From NCBI RefSeq assembly GCF_036964665.1, contig NZ_JBAMDA010000001.1, forward strand, positions 1,612,001 through 1,676,000: a stretch of 64,000 nucleotides of DNA, given 5' to 3'. The stretch comes from Nitrobacter sp. NHB1 (GTDB lineage Bacteria; Pseudomonadota; Alphaproteobacteria; Rhizobiales; Xanthobacteraceae). The notes under the pieces are model-generated. The model did no database searches, was not told where the DNA came from, and saw only the letters and a program-made list of their open reading frames with translations. Shown here in pieces: positions 38,016-47,314 of the stretch (position 1 is its first letter; every line of letters starts with the position of its first letter). The translations under genes were made by a program, and so were the position numbers.

Positions 38016-38345
38016 CGCCCTTGTATAAGTCAAACAAGACATCGGATCGTTAATGGCCACATCGCGCAGGATCGCGGCACATTCAAGACAATTCCGGCAA
38101 AAGCGTCCCCGTTTCGGTCATAATTCCGAGATCGTGGCTAAGCGTGACCTCTATGCCTCACCGGTTCCGGCGGACCTTCGCAAAGCCGACGATTTTTGGG
38201 GCGCGTTGTCGCATCCGTTGCGGTATTCTTGAAACGCTTGATTCGCGGGAATCTGCTGGCGCGCCCGTCGATCACAGGTGTTCAACCGCGTCCCGATGGC
38301 TCGATTATCGTCGCAGACCGCGCGGCGAAGGCGGAACCTATCCTC
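38016..38345. other. Intergenic region between divergent genes
   Basis: About 330 bp. It contains the promoters of the L,D-transpeptidase (leftward) and the Pro/Ala-rich membrane protein (rightward). The frame from 38196 extends the latter, but no ribosome site supports it. No RNA or repeat seen. Confidence 0.4.
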
Positions 38346-39185
38346 ATGCTGCCCGGCTTCCGTTCCCTGTCCATTGCGGTCGTGCTGGCCGTCTCGATGC
38401 TGATCTTCGGCCTGGGTGCCGCAGCTCTGTTGCGGGCAACGCACGAAGAGTTCGCAAGTGTGCCTCTCAAGCAGATGCCTGAAGTCACGTTCGGGTCGCG
38501 AGAAGAGACCGAGCAGCCGACGCTGGCCGTGCTGCAAGTCGATATACCCGCCGCCCATCCCGCCGAGCCGGAGTCGAATCAGGCCGAAGCACAGCATCCC
38601 GCGACGGCCGCACCCGGCGCCCAACCGGAATCCACCGGCACCGCGCCCCCTGCCGCGGATGCGCCTCGCGCCGCGGATGCACCCTCAGTTGCGACCGACA
38701 GCGCCACGCCCGCAGCTTCCCCGGAGCCGTCCGACTCCGTTCCGCCGGCGACAGCGGACACGACACCCTCCACCGATGCAGCCGCGGCCTCAGCCGAACC
38801 ATCGGAGCCGCCGCCGGGCGTTGAGACTTCAGTCGAGGCAGGCGACGACGCCAAACCGGACACTGCGAAAACCGATGCCACTAAACCCGATGTCACCAAA
38901 TCCGATGCCGCCAACTCCGATGCCACCACCTCCGAAGTTGGGGCGTCCGACGTCGTGGAAACGATGACGTCGCCGTTCGGAGAGCATTTCAGGGCTCCCC
39001 TGCCGGTGAACCGTCCCGCACGGGCAAATCAGGTCGCCGATCCGACGCCGCCGGCTGCCAAACGATCCGCCGCGAATCCGCCGCGCGCCGCCAGGCGACA
39101 CCACCATCGCCACCGCCGTGTAATCCGGCCGTCACGCCGTTCATCGCGGCCCGCGTTCTCGGGGGCGCAGTTCGCCCCGGACTGA
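38346..39185 (+). CDS. Pro/Ala-rich single-span membrane protein, unknown function
   Basis: A 279-residue protein. A single hydrophobic helix (SLSIAVVLAVSMLIFGLGAA, residues 6-25) is followed by a long Pro/Ala/Thr/Asp-rich low-complexity region with repeated KTDATKPDVTKSDAANSDAT units, and a basic end rich in His and Arg (RRHHHRHRRVIRPSRR). Such layouts suit a periplasm-spanning anchor. I use the ATG at 38346; an upstream in-frame ATG at 38196 would add 50 residues. No family recognised. Confidence 0.55.
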   Translation: MLPGFRSLSIAVVLAVSMLIFGLGAAALLRATHEEFASVPLKQMPEVTFGSREETEQPTLAVLQVDIPAAHPAEPESNQAEAQHPATAAPGAQPESTGTAPPAADAPRAADAPSVATDSATPAASPEPSDSVPPATADTTPSTDAAAASAEPSEPPPGVETSVEAGDDAKPDTAKTDATKPDVTKSDAANSDATTSEVGASDVVETMTSPFGEHFRAPLPVNRPARANQVADPTPPAAKRSAANPPRAARRHHHRHRRVIRPSRRSSRPAFSGAQFAPD

Positions 39186-39191
39186 GCCTGC

Positions 39192-40052
39192 TCAGGCGGG
39201 GCCGATGGCGATCGGGGGGCCGTCCTGCAATCCCCACTCCGACCACGATCCATCGTAGAGCGCCGAGCCGCGCACGCCGAGGCGATAGAGCGCCAGCGTC
39301 AGCACCGCGGCGGACACGCCGGAGCCGCAGGAGGTGACGAGCGGTTTCGCCAGGTCGAGACCGGCACCGGTAAAAGCGGCGCGCAATTCGTCCAGCGGTT
39401 TCATGACGCCGGTCGCGGCATCGAACAATTCGTTGTACGGCAGGTTGCGGCTGCCGGGGATGTGACCCGAACGCAAGCCGGGCCTCGGCTCCGCCATGCT
39501 GCCATCGAAGCGATTGGCCGCGCGTGCATCGACAACTTGCTCGCGATGCGACGACAGGTTGCTCACGAGTTGCGCCTTGCTGCGCACATAGGCCGGATCG
39601 AACCTCGCGGTGAACTTGCCCGGCTTCGGCGATGCCTTGCCGGATTCAAGGGAGCGGCCTTCCGCGCGCCATTTCTTCAGGCCGCCGTCGAGCACACGGA
39701 CATCGCCGTGGCCGAACGACAGGAACATCCACCACACCCGCGGCGCGGCGACCCAGCCGCCGGAATCGTAGACCACGACCGTATCGCCGGAGGAAATCCC
39801 GAGCGCGCCGGCATCGTGCGCGAACCGCGCGGCATCCGGATACATATGCGGCAGCGGCGACGCACGATCGGAAACGGCATCGACATCGAAGAACACCGCG
39901 CCGGGGATGTGCGCGGTGAGAAAATCGTCGACCGCCAGCGGCAGCACGCCCGGCATCTTGAACGAGGCATCGACCAACTTGACGCCGGCATCGCCGAGAT
40001 GCGCGGCCAGCCATTCGGTAGAGACAAGAGGGTCGTCGGCGGTGGAGGTCAT
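39192..40052 (-). CDS. sseA: 3-mercaptopyruvate sulfurtransferase
   Basis: A 286-residue protein with two rhodanese domains. The first (about 8-135) is inactive, with DTVVVYDSGGWVAAPRVWWM. The second (about 165-280) has the active-site Cys in PLVTSCGSGVSAAVLTLAL, where CGSGV distinguishes mercaptopyruvate from thiosulfate sulfurtransferases. It transfers sulfur from 3-mercaptopyruvate to cyanide or thiols in the cytosol. GGAGGTC precedes ATG 40052. A single-domain rhodanese gene lies 46 bp upstream on the same strand, forming a sulfur-transfer pair. Confidence 0.92.
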   Translation of the reverse strand: MTSTADDPLVSTEWLAAHLGDAGVKLVDASFKMPGVLPLAVDDFLTAHIPGAVFFDVDAVSDRASPLPHMYPDAARFAHDAGALGISSGDTVVVYDSGGWVAAPRVWWMFLSFGHGDVRVLDGGLKKWRAEGRSLESGKASPKPGKFTARFDPAYVRSKAQLVSNLSSHREQVVDARAANRFDGSMAEPRPGLRSGHIPGSRNLPYNELFDAATGVMKPLDELRAAFTGAGLDLAKPLVTSCGSGVSAAVLTLALYRLGVRGSALYDGSWSEWGLQDGPPIAIGPA

Positions 40053-40098
40053 GGCGGATCCAGTTCGTGTTTCGTCATTGCCGGCATGACGAACAATA

Positions 40099-40512
40099 TT
40101 ATGACTTCGCCTTCGGCTCGACATTCTCGACCGCTTCGCCGGCGTCGCGCCAGGCTTTGAAACCGCCGCCGAGATGCGCGACAGGCTTCAGACCCATGTC
40201 CTGCGCGGTCTTTGCCGCCAGCGCCGAGCGCCAGCCCGAGGCGCAATGAAAGATGAACGTCTTGTTCTCCTGGAAGACCGGTTTGGCATAGGGGCTTTCA
40301 GGATCGATCCAGAATTCGAGCATGCCGCGGGTGCAGGAAAACGAGCCGGGAATCCTGCCTTCGCGCTCGAGCTCGCGCGGATCGCGGATATCGACGAGGA
40401 TCGCCTCGCCGCGTTCAACGGCCGCCTTGACGTCCGCCACGCTCATGGTCTCGATTTCCCGGTTCGCTTCCTCGAGCAGCGCCTTGATACCGCGCGTGAT
40501 CGTCTGGGTCAT
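40099..40512 (-). CDS. Single-domain rhodanese-like sulfurtransferase
   Basis: A 137-residue rhodanese. It has VADVKAAVERGEAILVDIRD, RELEREGRIPGSFSCTRGML and the active-site Cys in TFIFHCASGWRSALAAKTAQ. This layout (long spacer with FWIDPESPYAKPVF) is typical of a conserved alphaproteobacterial rhodanese. The ATG at 40512 has AGAGG 8 bases upstream; 40518 is possible but too close to that site. It is upstream of sseA in the same operon. Confidence 0.9.
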   Translation of the reverse strand: MTQTITRGIKALLEEANREIETMSVADVKAAVERGEAILVDIRDPRELEREGRIPGSFSCTRGMLEFWIDPESPYAKPVFQENKTFIFHCASGWRSALAAKTAQDMGLKPVAHLGGGFKAWRDAGEAVENVEPKAKS

Positions 40513-40531
40513 AGGCATGTCCTCTGAAATC

Positions 40532-40573
40532 GTCATGCTGCATCCCGACGAGATAAAGACGTGGATGGCCGGA
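40532..40573. repeat. Fragment of family A repeat
   Basis: GTCATGCTGCATCCCGACGA and AAGACGTGGATGGCCGG resemble the arms of family A elements at 15855 and 17486, shortened. It lies just upstream of the rhodanese gene. Confidence 0.45.
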
Positions 40574-40771
40574 TCAAGACCGCCACGACGAAGATGATGC
40601 TACGGGGTCGATGGTCGCTCCGTCTCCTCCCAGGCGAGCGTGACCGACACCTGGACCCGCCGGGTTTTTCCTCTGGACTTGACCCGCAGCCTGCTGTGCA
40701 ATCAAACGCGATACAGAGCGGCAATCATCAAGGAAGCGCCGGCGAGAGCGGCGTTTCAGGAGGAGCGATCC

Positions 40772-41017
40772 ATGGGCATTATTGTGTGGCTGATTGTCGG
40801 CGCGATCGCGGGCTGGCTGGCTGGTGTGATCGTGAAAGGCGGAGGCTTCGGACTGATCGGAAACATCATCATCGGCATCATCGGCGCAATCGTCGCCGGA
40901 TGGCTTTTGCCGCTGTTCGGAGTTCTGATCGGCGGCGGTTTTTTCGCCCAGGTCATCAATGCAGCTATCGGCGCGATCATCGTTCTCCTCATCGTGTCGT
41001 TCATTAAACGCGCCTGA
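40772..41017 (+). CDS. GlsB/YeaQ/YmgE family membrane protein
   Basis: An 81-residue membrane protein, almost entirely Gly- and Ile-rich hydrophobic helices (MGIIVWLIVGAIAGWLAGVI, LIGNIIIGIIGAIVAGWLLP, INAAIGAIIVLLIVSFIKRA). This is the transglycosylase-associated protein family, often stress-induced. It has a good ribosome site, AGGAGGAGCGATCC, before ATG 40772. Longer frames from 40640 read through noncoding DNA. Confidence 0.9.
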   Translation: MGIIVWLIVGAIAGWLAGVIVKGGGFGLIGNIIIGIIGAIVAGWLLPLFGVLIGGGFFAQVINAAIGAIIVLLIVSFIKRA

Positions 41018-41093
41018 CAACAATCACACATTCGCAAAGCGGCCGCCAGACAAACAACGGCGGCTGCTTGTCGTGGACCCGCCGGCGGCGGGG

Positions 41094-41687
41094 CTATCGA
41101 GGCCTTTCATTAAGCTCGTAGGCGAGATGCGCCTTCACCGTCGGCCACTCGCCGGGAAGGATGCTGTAGACGACGGTGTCCCGCAGCGTCCCGTTCGGCG
41201 ACATCTGATGGTTACGCAGGATGCCGTCCTGCCTGGCGCCAAGCCGCTCGATGCCGCGCCGGCTGACCTGATTGAAGACGTGGGTCCGGAATTCCACAGC
41301 GATGCAGTTCAGCTTTTCGAACGCGTGTGCAAGCAGCAGCAGCTTGCACTGGGTATTGACGGCGGTGCGCTGAACGCGCTTTGCATACCAGGTCGAGCCG
41401 ATCTCGACCCGGCAGCTCGCGACATCGACGTTCATGTAGGTGGTCATGCCCGCGATTCTGCCCTCGGCATCCCGCACCGTGAACGGCAGCATGGTGCCGG
41501 AGGCTTGCAGCGACAGCCGCCGCTCGATCTCGGTCCCCATATTCTCCGGCGCGGGAACGAACGTGTACCAGACCTTCCACAGCTCGCCGTCCCTTACCGC
41601 CTCAACGAGGGCGCCGCGGTGGTCGTGTGACAGCGGCTCGAGCCGCGCATGAGGCCCTTCGAGTGTGACGGGCTGCAGCCAGGGCAT
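41094..41687 (-). CDS. GNAT family N-acetyltransferase (RimJ/RimL-like)
   Basis: A 197-residue acetyltransferase. The start HARLEPLSHDHRGALVEAVR, IAGMTTYMNVDVASCRVEIG and the acetyl-CoA loop region (RTAVNTQCKLLLLAHAFEKL, then HQMSPNGTLRDTVVYSIL) fit the Acetyltransf_3 branch that modifies protein N-termini or small molecules. The substrate is unknown. I start at ATG 41687 (CGGAG six bases upstream), not 41714. A partial family C repeat lies upstream. Confidence 0.85.
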   Translation of the reverse strand: MPWLQPVTLEGPHARLEPLSHDHRGALVEAVRDGELWKVWYTFVPAPENMGTEIERRLSLQASGTMLPFTVRDAEGRIAGMTTYMNVDVASCRVEIGSTWYAKRVQRTAVNTQCKLLLLAHAFEKLNCIAVEFRTHVFNQVSRRGIERLGARQDGILRNHQMSPNGTLRDTVVYSILPGEWPTVKAHLAYELNERPR

Positions 41688-41708
41688 GGTAAACTCCGTT
41701 CCTTGTAC

Positions 41709-41800
41709 CGTCATTGCGACATCGCGACAAAATTGGCAAAGCCAATTTTACTCTTGGCTCCACGTCTTGACAGCCCGGCAGCGAGAAAGACTTGGATGAG
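41709..41800. repeat. Partial family C repeat
   Basis: CGTCATTGCGACATCGCGAC, AAAATTGGCAAAGCCAATTTT and CTTGGCTCCACGTCTTGACA match the left part of 59256-59367 and the arm of family A. It seems a truncated or composite element, upstream of the GNAT gene. Confidence 0.5.
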
Positions 41801-41868
41801 AAAGAACCTGGGATGACCGAAAAAAGCCGGACCACCTTGAAGCCGTTGCTCCGGAAAACCTGCCTGAA

Positions 41869-42225
41869 CTATTTCGCGTTCTCCTTCGCGCTGTCTTTTC
41901 CGTTCTCCTTCGCCGGCGGCTGCGCCGGTTTTTTCCGCGCCGCCTGAAGCTCGGACACAGCCTTCTGCAGCTCCACGATCGTGCCTTTCAGCGTCTCGAT
42001 CTGCCGATTGGCGACATCGATCTTTTGCTGATTGTCGATGCCGAGTTTCGTGACGGTCTTTTGCAGGAAATTGACGTTGCTCTGCAGGCAGCTCGTTCGC
42101 CGCTCCATCGTTTTTTCGACGGTGCAAATCTCTATGCCGGGAACATCCTGGGCTAAAGCCACGCCGGAGCGCAGCACGCAAGCAGTCACGATCATCAACG
42201 CCCATGGAAGGCTTCGGCCGGTCAT
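41869..42225 (-). CDS. Exported coiled-coil protein of unknown function
   Basis: A 118-residue protein with a signal peptide (SLPWALMIVTACVLRSGVAL, cleavage after AQ), two Cys (EICTVEKTMERRTSCLQSN), a coiled coil (QKIDVANRQIETLKGTIVEL) and a Lys/Pro-rich end. Probably periplasmic. I begin at ATG 42225, after ACAGGA. No family recognised. Confidence 0.65.
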   Translation of the reverse strand: MTGRSLPWALMIVTACVLRSGVALAQDVPGIEICTVEKTMERRTSCLQSNVNFLQKTVTKLGIDNQQKIDVANRQIETLKGTIVELQKAVSELQAARKKPAQPPAKENGKDSAKENAK

Positions 42226-42463
42226 CGGCAATCCTGTCTCGATAATGATTCCCGATCGATACCTTCGCAGAACGGCGCGCAAGCCGCGAGGACTATCATG
42301 CTGACACCTCGGTTGCGGACCGATCACGACGCATCGAGTTGCTTCATTGCGACCGCGTCAATTGGGCTCAATGGAACCGCGGTTTCCCTGGAACGCATCC
42401 GAAGCCCGCCGGTTGGTCCCAGGCGAACGTTCGTCTCGTAAGTAGCAAAAATGGAGATCAACG

Positions 42464-42640
42464 ATGTCGAACCAGACGCCAAACCAGAATAAAGCAACGC
42501 AGCAACAACAGAATCAGGATCAAAAGCGGGATCCGGACGAAATCAGGAAGGCCGAAATCAGGAAGGCCGTTGAGCAAGATCAAATCGATCCGAAGAATCC
42601 TAAAGGTCAACAGGATACCGGGTTCAGCGGCGGCTCCTAA
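42464..42640 (+). CDS. Small hydrophilic Gln/Lys-rich protein, 58 residues
   Basis: ATG 42464 with GGAG seven bases upstream opens a 58-residue frame. The product is almost free of hydrophobic residues (MSNQTPNQNKATQQQQNQDQ, then DTGFSGGS at the end). A 15-bp exact tandem duplication (42539-42568) encodes EIRKAEIRKA. Composition resembles intrinsically disordered stress proteins. It is too short for ordinary gene callers but well supported by its ribosome site. Confidence 0.7.
   Translation: MSNQTPNQNKATQQQQNQDQKRDPDEIRKAEIRKAVEQDQIDPKNPKGQQDTGFSGGS
42539..42568. repeat. 15-bp tandem duplication inside a small gene
   Basis: GAAATCAGGAAGGCC occurs twice in a row, in frame, giving EIRKA twice. 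Confidence 0.9.
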
Positions 42641-42663
42641 AGGCCTCGATTAGTTCCGACGGT

Positions 42664-42688
42664 GGCCCCGGGTTCAAAAGCCGGGGCC
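42664..42688 (+). terminator. Hairpin after the small hydrophilic gene
   Basis: GGCCCCGG - GTTCAAAAG - CCGGGGCC. A strong stem lacking a clear T-run, 24 bp after the stop. It may be a terminator or an RNA-stabilising hairpin. Confidence 0.5.
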
Positions 42689-42887
42689 ATCGCGGTAAAA
42701 CGTCGGCGGTTTTAATACCGCACCTCTCCTCGATAATTCCAGAGGTCGACAGCATTTGATTTCAAATCGTCGCAAACGGATTCCACCACGGAAGTTGCCG
42801 TTAACGCTGGCGACGAAAACATTGTCGGCTGTGCAACCACTTGTCATCGAAGCGGGCTTATCCTCAGTCACGTTACGGGAACAGGCG

Positions 42888-43688
42888 ATGCGCTTCGACT
42901 GGCGGATGATAGTTGGCCCGGCTCTCGCGACATTGGTGGCGATCACGTCCATCTTTGTCGATCGCAATGTCGTTGCCATTCCGTCAGCGCTGTACGTCTG
43001 CATCGTCGCACTCGCCGCATCGCTCGGTGGAACGACGTCCGGCCTGATCAGCGCCGGCATCGCTGTTCTGGCCTCGGCACTACTCATGACAGGCCACGAC
43101 GCGGCTGCCACTCTTCCTTCCCTGCTGCATCTGGTGCTGCTGGCCCTGACCGCCGGCGGCACCGCCGTGATCACCGGATTGCTGCGTCGGCGGATGATGA
43201 GCGCGCTCAAATGGCGCGAGCAGCACGCGACCGCGGCACGGCTGTCCGGCGCTCTCGACCAGATCGACATCGGCGTGGTGTTGCTCGACGCAGATACCCG
43301 GGCCGAATTCATTAACCGCGCCTTCCGCACCTACTTCTCGCTGCCGGACGCGAAGGCCGACAGCAAGCCGCCATTCATTGCGCTGATGTATCACGGCCGC
43401 GACACCGGTGCGTTCGAATTGCCGGCAGACGAACTCAGCCATTTCATTGCCGAACGCACCAAGCTCATGCAGGCTGGCGACCAGACCCCGATCAACATCA
43501 AGCTCAGGGACGGTCAGGTGCTGCGCTTCAGTTGCACGGCGCTCCCGGACGGCGGCCGGATGCTGAGCTATACTCCGGTGACCGATCTCGTTCGTCACAC
43601 CGACGACCCGGCCGACACCGACTACTACCTGTCGCTGCGCGGCGGTGGCCATCGCTCCCCGATCCATCGCCTGCGCGCAGCGGAATGA
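42888..43688 (+). CDS. Membrane protein with a PAS domain
   Basis: A 266-residue protein. Residues 5-115 contain about four hydrophobic helices (IVGPALATLVAITSIFV, ALYVCIVALAASLGGTTSGL, LLHLVLLALTAGGTAVITGL). A cytosolic PAS domain (about 130-235) follows, with LDQIDIGVVLLDADTRAEFI NRAFRTYFSLPD. No kinase, GGDEF or other output domain is present. It may sense a ligand and pass the signal to a partner. ATG 42888 is chosen over 42756, which lacks a site. A Cys-rich gene may overlap its stop. Confidence 0.65.
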   Translation: MRFDWRMIVGPALATLVAITSIFVDRNVVAIPSALYVCIVALAASLGGTTSGLISAGIAVLASALLMTGHDAAATLPSLLHLVLLALTAGGTAVITGLLRRRMMSALKWREQHATAARLSGALDQIDIGVVLLDADTRAEFINRAFRTYFSLPDAKADSKPPFIALMYHGRDTGAFELPADELSHFIAERTKLMQAGDQTPINIKLRDGQVLRFSCTALPDGGRMLSYTPVTDLVRHTDDPADTDYYLSLRGGGHRSPIHRLRAAE

Positions 43689-43765
43689 CCTCGTGCGGAT
43701 TCGCGGACGATCCAATTTCACCTTCATCGATTGCGGGAGTATGGTTCTCCCTCGATGAACGCTAC

Positions 43766-43990
43766 ATGAAACGCCTCTTGATCGACATGACACGTCAGCC
43801 AGAACGGCAGACCGTCCGCCGCCTCGTCTGTTCCGGGTGCGGAACGGAATTCGGCTGTGAGCTGTCGGGGAACTGCTGGTGCGCCGAGGAGACGGCACGG
43901 CTGCCGATGCCGACCCAGGGCGGCGATTGCCTGTGCCGGGATTGCCTGCGCAAGGCGGCGGGAGCTGCTTCCTCATCGCGGAAGGCATAA
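43766..43990 (+). CDS. Cysteine-rich CWC family protein
   Basis: A 74-residue protein with a CxxC...CxC...CxCxxC pattern (VCSGCGTEFGCELSGNCWCA, then GGDCLCRDCLRKA). This is the Cys_rich_CWC family, presumed metal-binding, function unknown. The start is uncertain. ATG 43766 is shown. ATG 43685 overlaps the stop of the PAS gene (ATGA) and would allow translational coupling. ATG 43787 is also possible. Confidence 0.7.
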   Translation: MKRLLIDMTRQPERQTVRRLVCSGCGTEFGCELSGNCWCAEETARLPMPTQGGDCLCRDCLRKAAGAASSSRKA

Positions 43991-44060
43991 CCATTGCGTC
44001 ATAGCGCATCGGTGCGACCGCGCCCTTTCGTACGGGCCGGACTAGCCCCATATTGCCGGC

Positions 44061-47000
44061 ATGGCGAAGACTCCCGATTCCCCGAAACAACCCGGCAAAA
44101 CGCCGAAATCCCGGGCGCCTAAATCCAAGGTTCCGAATTCGAAAGCGCATCGTCCCGAGGTGCAGCCGATCGGGCCGGCGCTGGCCGACCTGCTCAATCC
44201 CGCGATCAACCGCGGCGACGCCGGGCTGGGCTCAGGCACAGGCTTGCAGCCGCCGCCGGATAATTCGTGGGACCGCCGCTCCGGCGGCGAGGCGGCTGCG
44301 CATCGCGCGCGCGCCTCCACGCGCGGCAAGAGCGATGCAACAGCGCGGCGGGATGCCATAACCCAACGTGACGCGGCTTCCACCCCTCCCCCCCAAAGGG
44401 GGCAGGTGAAGCAAAAAGGCTTCGACGAAGCGCAGCAATCGGAATTCGCAACGCCGACCTACGGCACATCAGCCACAGTTCCGATGCTCGATCCGGAACT
44501 GGCGCGGCAACTCGGGCTGCCGACCGCCGAGGACGACGACGAGGCATTGGCGCGGCCGCCGCGCAACAAGATGGAAGGCCTCGGCGTCAAGGCGACGGCG
44601 GAGTCGCTGGAAGCGCTGCTGCGCGATGGCCGTCCCGAATTTCGCGGCAACGACGGCGCGATGAAAGTGTGGACGCCGCACCGCCCGCCACGTCCGGAGA
44701 AATCCGAGGGCGGCGTGCGCTTCGTCATCAAGTCCGAATACGAGCCGAAGGGCGATCAGCCGACCGCGATCAAGGAACTGGTCGAAGGTATCGACCGCAA
44801 CGACCGCACCCAGGTGCTGCTCGGCGTCACTGGCTCGGGCAAGACCTACACCATGGCCAAGGTGATCGAGGCGACGCAGCGCCCGGCCCTGATCCTCGCG
44901 CCGAACAAGACGCTGGCCGCGCAGCTCTATGGCGAGTTCAAGAGCTTCTTCCCCGACAACGCTGTGGAATATTTCGTCAGCTACTACGATTATTATCAGC
45001 CCGAGGCCTACGTTCCGCGCACCGACACGTACATCGAAAAAGATTCCTCGATCAATGAGCAGATCGACCGGATGCGTCATTCGGCGACGCGCGCGCTGCT
45101 GGAGCGCGACGACGTCATCATCGTCGCCTCGGTGTCGTGCATTTACGGTATCGGCTCGGTCGAGACCTACACCGCGATGACGTTCGCGCTGAAGCGCGGC
45201 GAGCGCATCGACCAGCGCCAGCTCATCGCTGACCTCGTGGCGCTGCAATACAAGCGCACATCGGCCGACTTCACCCGCGGCACCTTCCGTGTGCGCGGCG
45301 ACGTCATCGACATCTTTCCGGCGCACTACGAGGACCGCGCCTGGCGCGTCAATCTGTTCGGCGACGAGGTGGAGAGCATCGAGGAGTTCGATCCCCTCAC
45401 CGGCCACAAGCAGGACGAACTTGAATTCATCAAGGTCTATTCCAACTCGCACTATGTGACGCCGCGTCCGACGCTGATCCAGGCGATCAAGTCGATCAAA
45501 TCCGAACTCAAGATGCGGCTCGACGAATTGCACGCGCAGGGGCGGCTCCTTGAAGCGCAACGGCTGGAGCAACGCACCACCTTCGACCTGGAAATGATGG
45601 AGGCCACCGGAAGCTGCGCCGGCATCGAGAACTATTCGCGCTATCTCACCGGCCGCCGTCCCGGCGAGCCGCCGCCGACGCTGTTCGAATACGTGCCCGA
45701 CAACGCGCTGGTGTTCGCCGACGAGAGCCACGTCAGCGTGCCGCAGATCGGCGGCATGTTCCGCGGCGACTTCCGCCGCAAGGCGACGCTCGCCGAATAC
45801 GGTTTCCGCCTGCCCTCCTGCATGGATAACCGTCCGCTGCGCTTCGAGGAATGGGACATGATGCGCCCGCAATCGGTCGCGGTGTCGGCAACACCCTCGG
45901 CGTGGGAATTGAACGAAAGCGGCGGCGTGTTCGTCGAGCAGGTGATCCGCCCGACCGGCCTGATCGATCCGCCGGTGGATATCCGCCCGGCGCGCACCCA
46001 GGTAGACGACCTCGTCGGCGAGGTGCGCGCCACCGCCGCTGCGGGCTATCGCTCGCTCGTCACCGTGCTGACCAAGCGCATGGCGGAGGATCTCACCGAA
46101 TATCTGCACGAGCAGGGCATCCGCGTCCGCTACATGCACAGCGACATCGACACCATCGAGCGCATCGAGATCATCCGCGATCTCAGGTTGGGTGCGTTCG
46201 ACGCGCTGGTTGGCATCAACCTGCTGCGCGAGGGCCTCGACATCCCCGAATGCGCGCTGGTCGCCATCCTCGACGCGGACAAGGAAGGATTCCTGCGCAG
46301 CGAGACCTCGTTGATCCAGACCATCGGCCGCGCCGCCCGCAACGTCGATGGCCGGGTGATCCTCTATGCCGATCAGGTCACGGGATCGATGCAACGCGCC
46401 ATCGCCGAGACCGACCGCCGCCGCGAAAAGCAGGTGGAGTACAACACCGCCAACGGCATCACGCCCGAGAGTATCAAGAAGTCCATCGGCGATATCCTCA
46501 ACAGCGTCTACGAGCGTGACCATGTGCTGGTGGAGATCGGCGATGGCGGCAAGGGGAATTCCTGGTCGGACGATGCGGTCGCGATCGGCCACAACTTCGA
46601 GGCGGTTCTCTCCGATCTGGAAACGCGGATGCGCGAGGCCGCCGCCGACCTGAACTTCGAGGAAGCGGCGCGGCTGCGCGACGAGGTTAAGCGGCTGCGC
46701 GCCACCGAGCTTGCGGTGGTCGACGATCCCACCATCAAGCAGCGCGGCGTCGCGGCGAAGGCCGGCAGCTACGCCGGCAAGAAGAAGTATGGCGATGCAG
46801 CGAACCTGCCGGCGCGTTTGGATAAAGCAGCGCAAGGCAAGGCGTCGGGCAAGTTCAGCAAGCGTGGCGGCTCGTCGCCCTCGAAAGTCCACAAACCCTC
46901 GCTCGATGAGATGGGCATCGCCACCTGGCACGAGGTCAAGCCGACCGGCGCGCGGCCGAAGCCGCGCAAGCCCACGCTCGACGAAATGGGTCCGGGGACC

Positions 47001-47132
47001 GAGAGCAAGATTTTTCAGCCGACCAATTCGCGACAGTCGGGTCCGGAATTCTCCGGACGTGCCACGTCCGCTCCTTCCCCGCGTTCATCCGGCGGCGCGC
47101 CGGGGCATCGCGGCGGGTGGAAAAAGAGATGA
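44061..47132 (+). CDS. uvrB: UvrABC excinuclease subunit B, with long terminal extensions
   Basis: A 1,023-residue damage-recognition helicase of nucleotide excision repair. The conserved core begins at [20 protein letters not shown] (about 220). It has Walker [12 protein letters not shown] (about 254), the DNA-clamping beta-hairpin [20 protein letters not shown], the [20 protein letters not shown] segment, helicase motifs including [19 protein letters not shown], and the C-terminal UVR domain [20 protein letters not shown] (about 850). Ordinary UvrB is about 670 residues. Here some 215 residues precede the core and about 140 follow, as in Bradyrhizobium relatives. The N-terminal extension includes a stretch encoded by a C-run/G-run palindrome at 44381-44408. 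Confidence 0.96.
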   Translation: MAKTPDSPKQPGKTPKSRAPKSKVPNSKAHRPEVQPIGPALADLLNPAINRGDAGLGSGTGLQPPPDNSWDRRSGGEAAAHRARASTRGKSDATARRDAITQRDAASTPPPQRGQVKQKGFDEAQQSEFATPTYGTSATVPMLDPELARQLGLPTAEDDDEALARPPRNKMEGLGVKATAESLEALLRDGRPEFRGNDGAMKVWTPHRPPRPEKSEGGVRFVIKSEYEPKGDQPTAIKELVEGIDRNDRTQVLLGVTGSGKTYTMAKVIEATQRPALILAPNKTLAAQLYGEFKSFFPDNAVEYFVSYYDYYQPEAYVPRTDTYIEKDSSINEQIDRMRHSATRALLERDDVIIVASVSCIYGIGSVETYTAMTFALKRGERIDQRQLIADLVALQYKRTSADFTRGTFRVRGDVIDIFPAHYEDRAWRVNLFGDEVESIEEFDPLTGHKQDELEFIKVYSNSHYVTPRPTLIQAIKSIKSELKMRLDELHAQGRLLEAQRLEQRTTFDLEMMEATGSCAGIENYSRYLTGRRPGEPPPTLFEYVPDNALVFADESHVSVPQIGGMFRGDFRRKATLAEYGFRLPSCMDNRPLRFEEWDMMRPQSVAVSATPSAWELNESGGVFVEQVIRPTGLIDPPVDIRPARTQVDDLVGEVRATAAAGYRSLVTVLTKRMAEDLTEYLHEQGIRVRYMHSDIDTIERIEIIRDLRLGAFDALVGINLLREGLDIPECALVAILDADKEGFLRSETSLIQTIGRAARNVDGRVILYADQVTGSMQRAIAETDRRREKQVEYNTANGITPESIKKSIGDILNSVYERDHVLVEIGDGGKGNSWSDDAVAIGHNFEAVLSDLETRMREAAADLNFEEAARLRDEVKRLRATELAVVDDPTIKQRGVAAKAGSYAGKKKYGDAANLPARLDKAAQGKASGKFSKRGGSSPSKVHKPSLDEMGIATWHEVKPTGARPKPRKPTLDEMGPGTESKIFQPTNSRQSGPEFSGRATSAPSPRSSGGAPGHRGGWKKR
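44381..44408. repeat. C-run/G-run palindrome inside uvrB
   Basis: CACCCCTCCCCCCC - AAA - GGGGGCAGGTG. It is translated as [10 protein letters not shown] in the N-terminal extension of UvrB. The composition is that of an intergenic hairpin, not of coding DNA. Confidence 0.5.
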
Positions 47133-47314
47133 CCGAGCGCCGTCGGCCAAACGATCGGGAAAAGTCACCCTGCGCCCGGTGTGCGGAATTCCGACGCTGC
47201 GAAGCTGGCGTCGCTGATCGCTCTTGCCAAATCCCAAGCCTGTGCAATGATGCAGCCCTCCGGCAATTACCGGATGTATGCTGAAGTTTGCTTTTCCGTT
47301 CGTTTGTTTCTGGA

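Noticed and set aside
44469-46931. 820-residue minus-strand open frame opposite uvrB
   Set aside because: It is the antisense shadow of uvrB, which has all conserved motifs; long antisense frames are usual in high-GC DNA.
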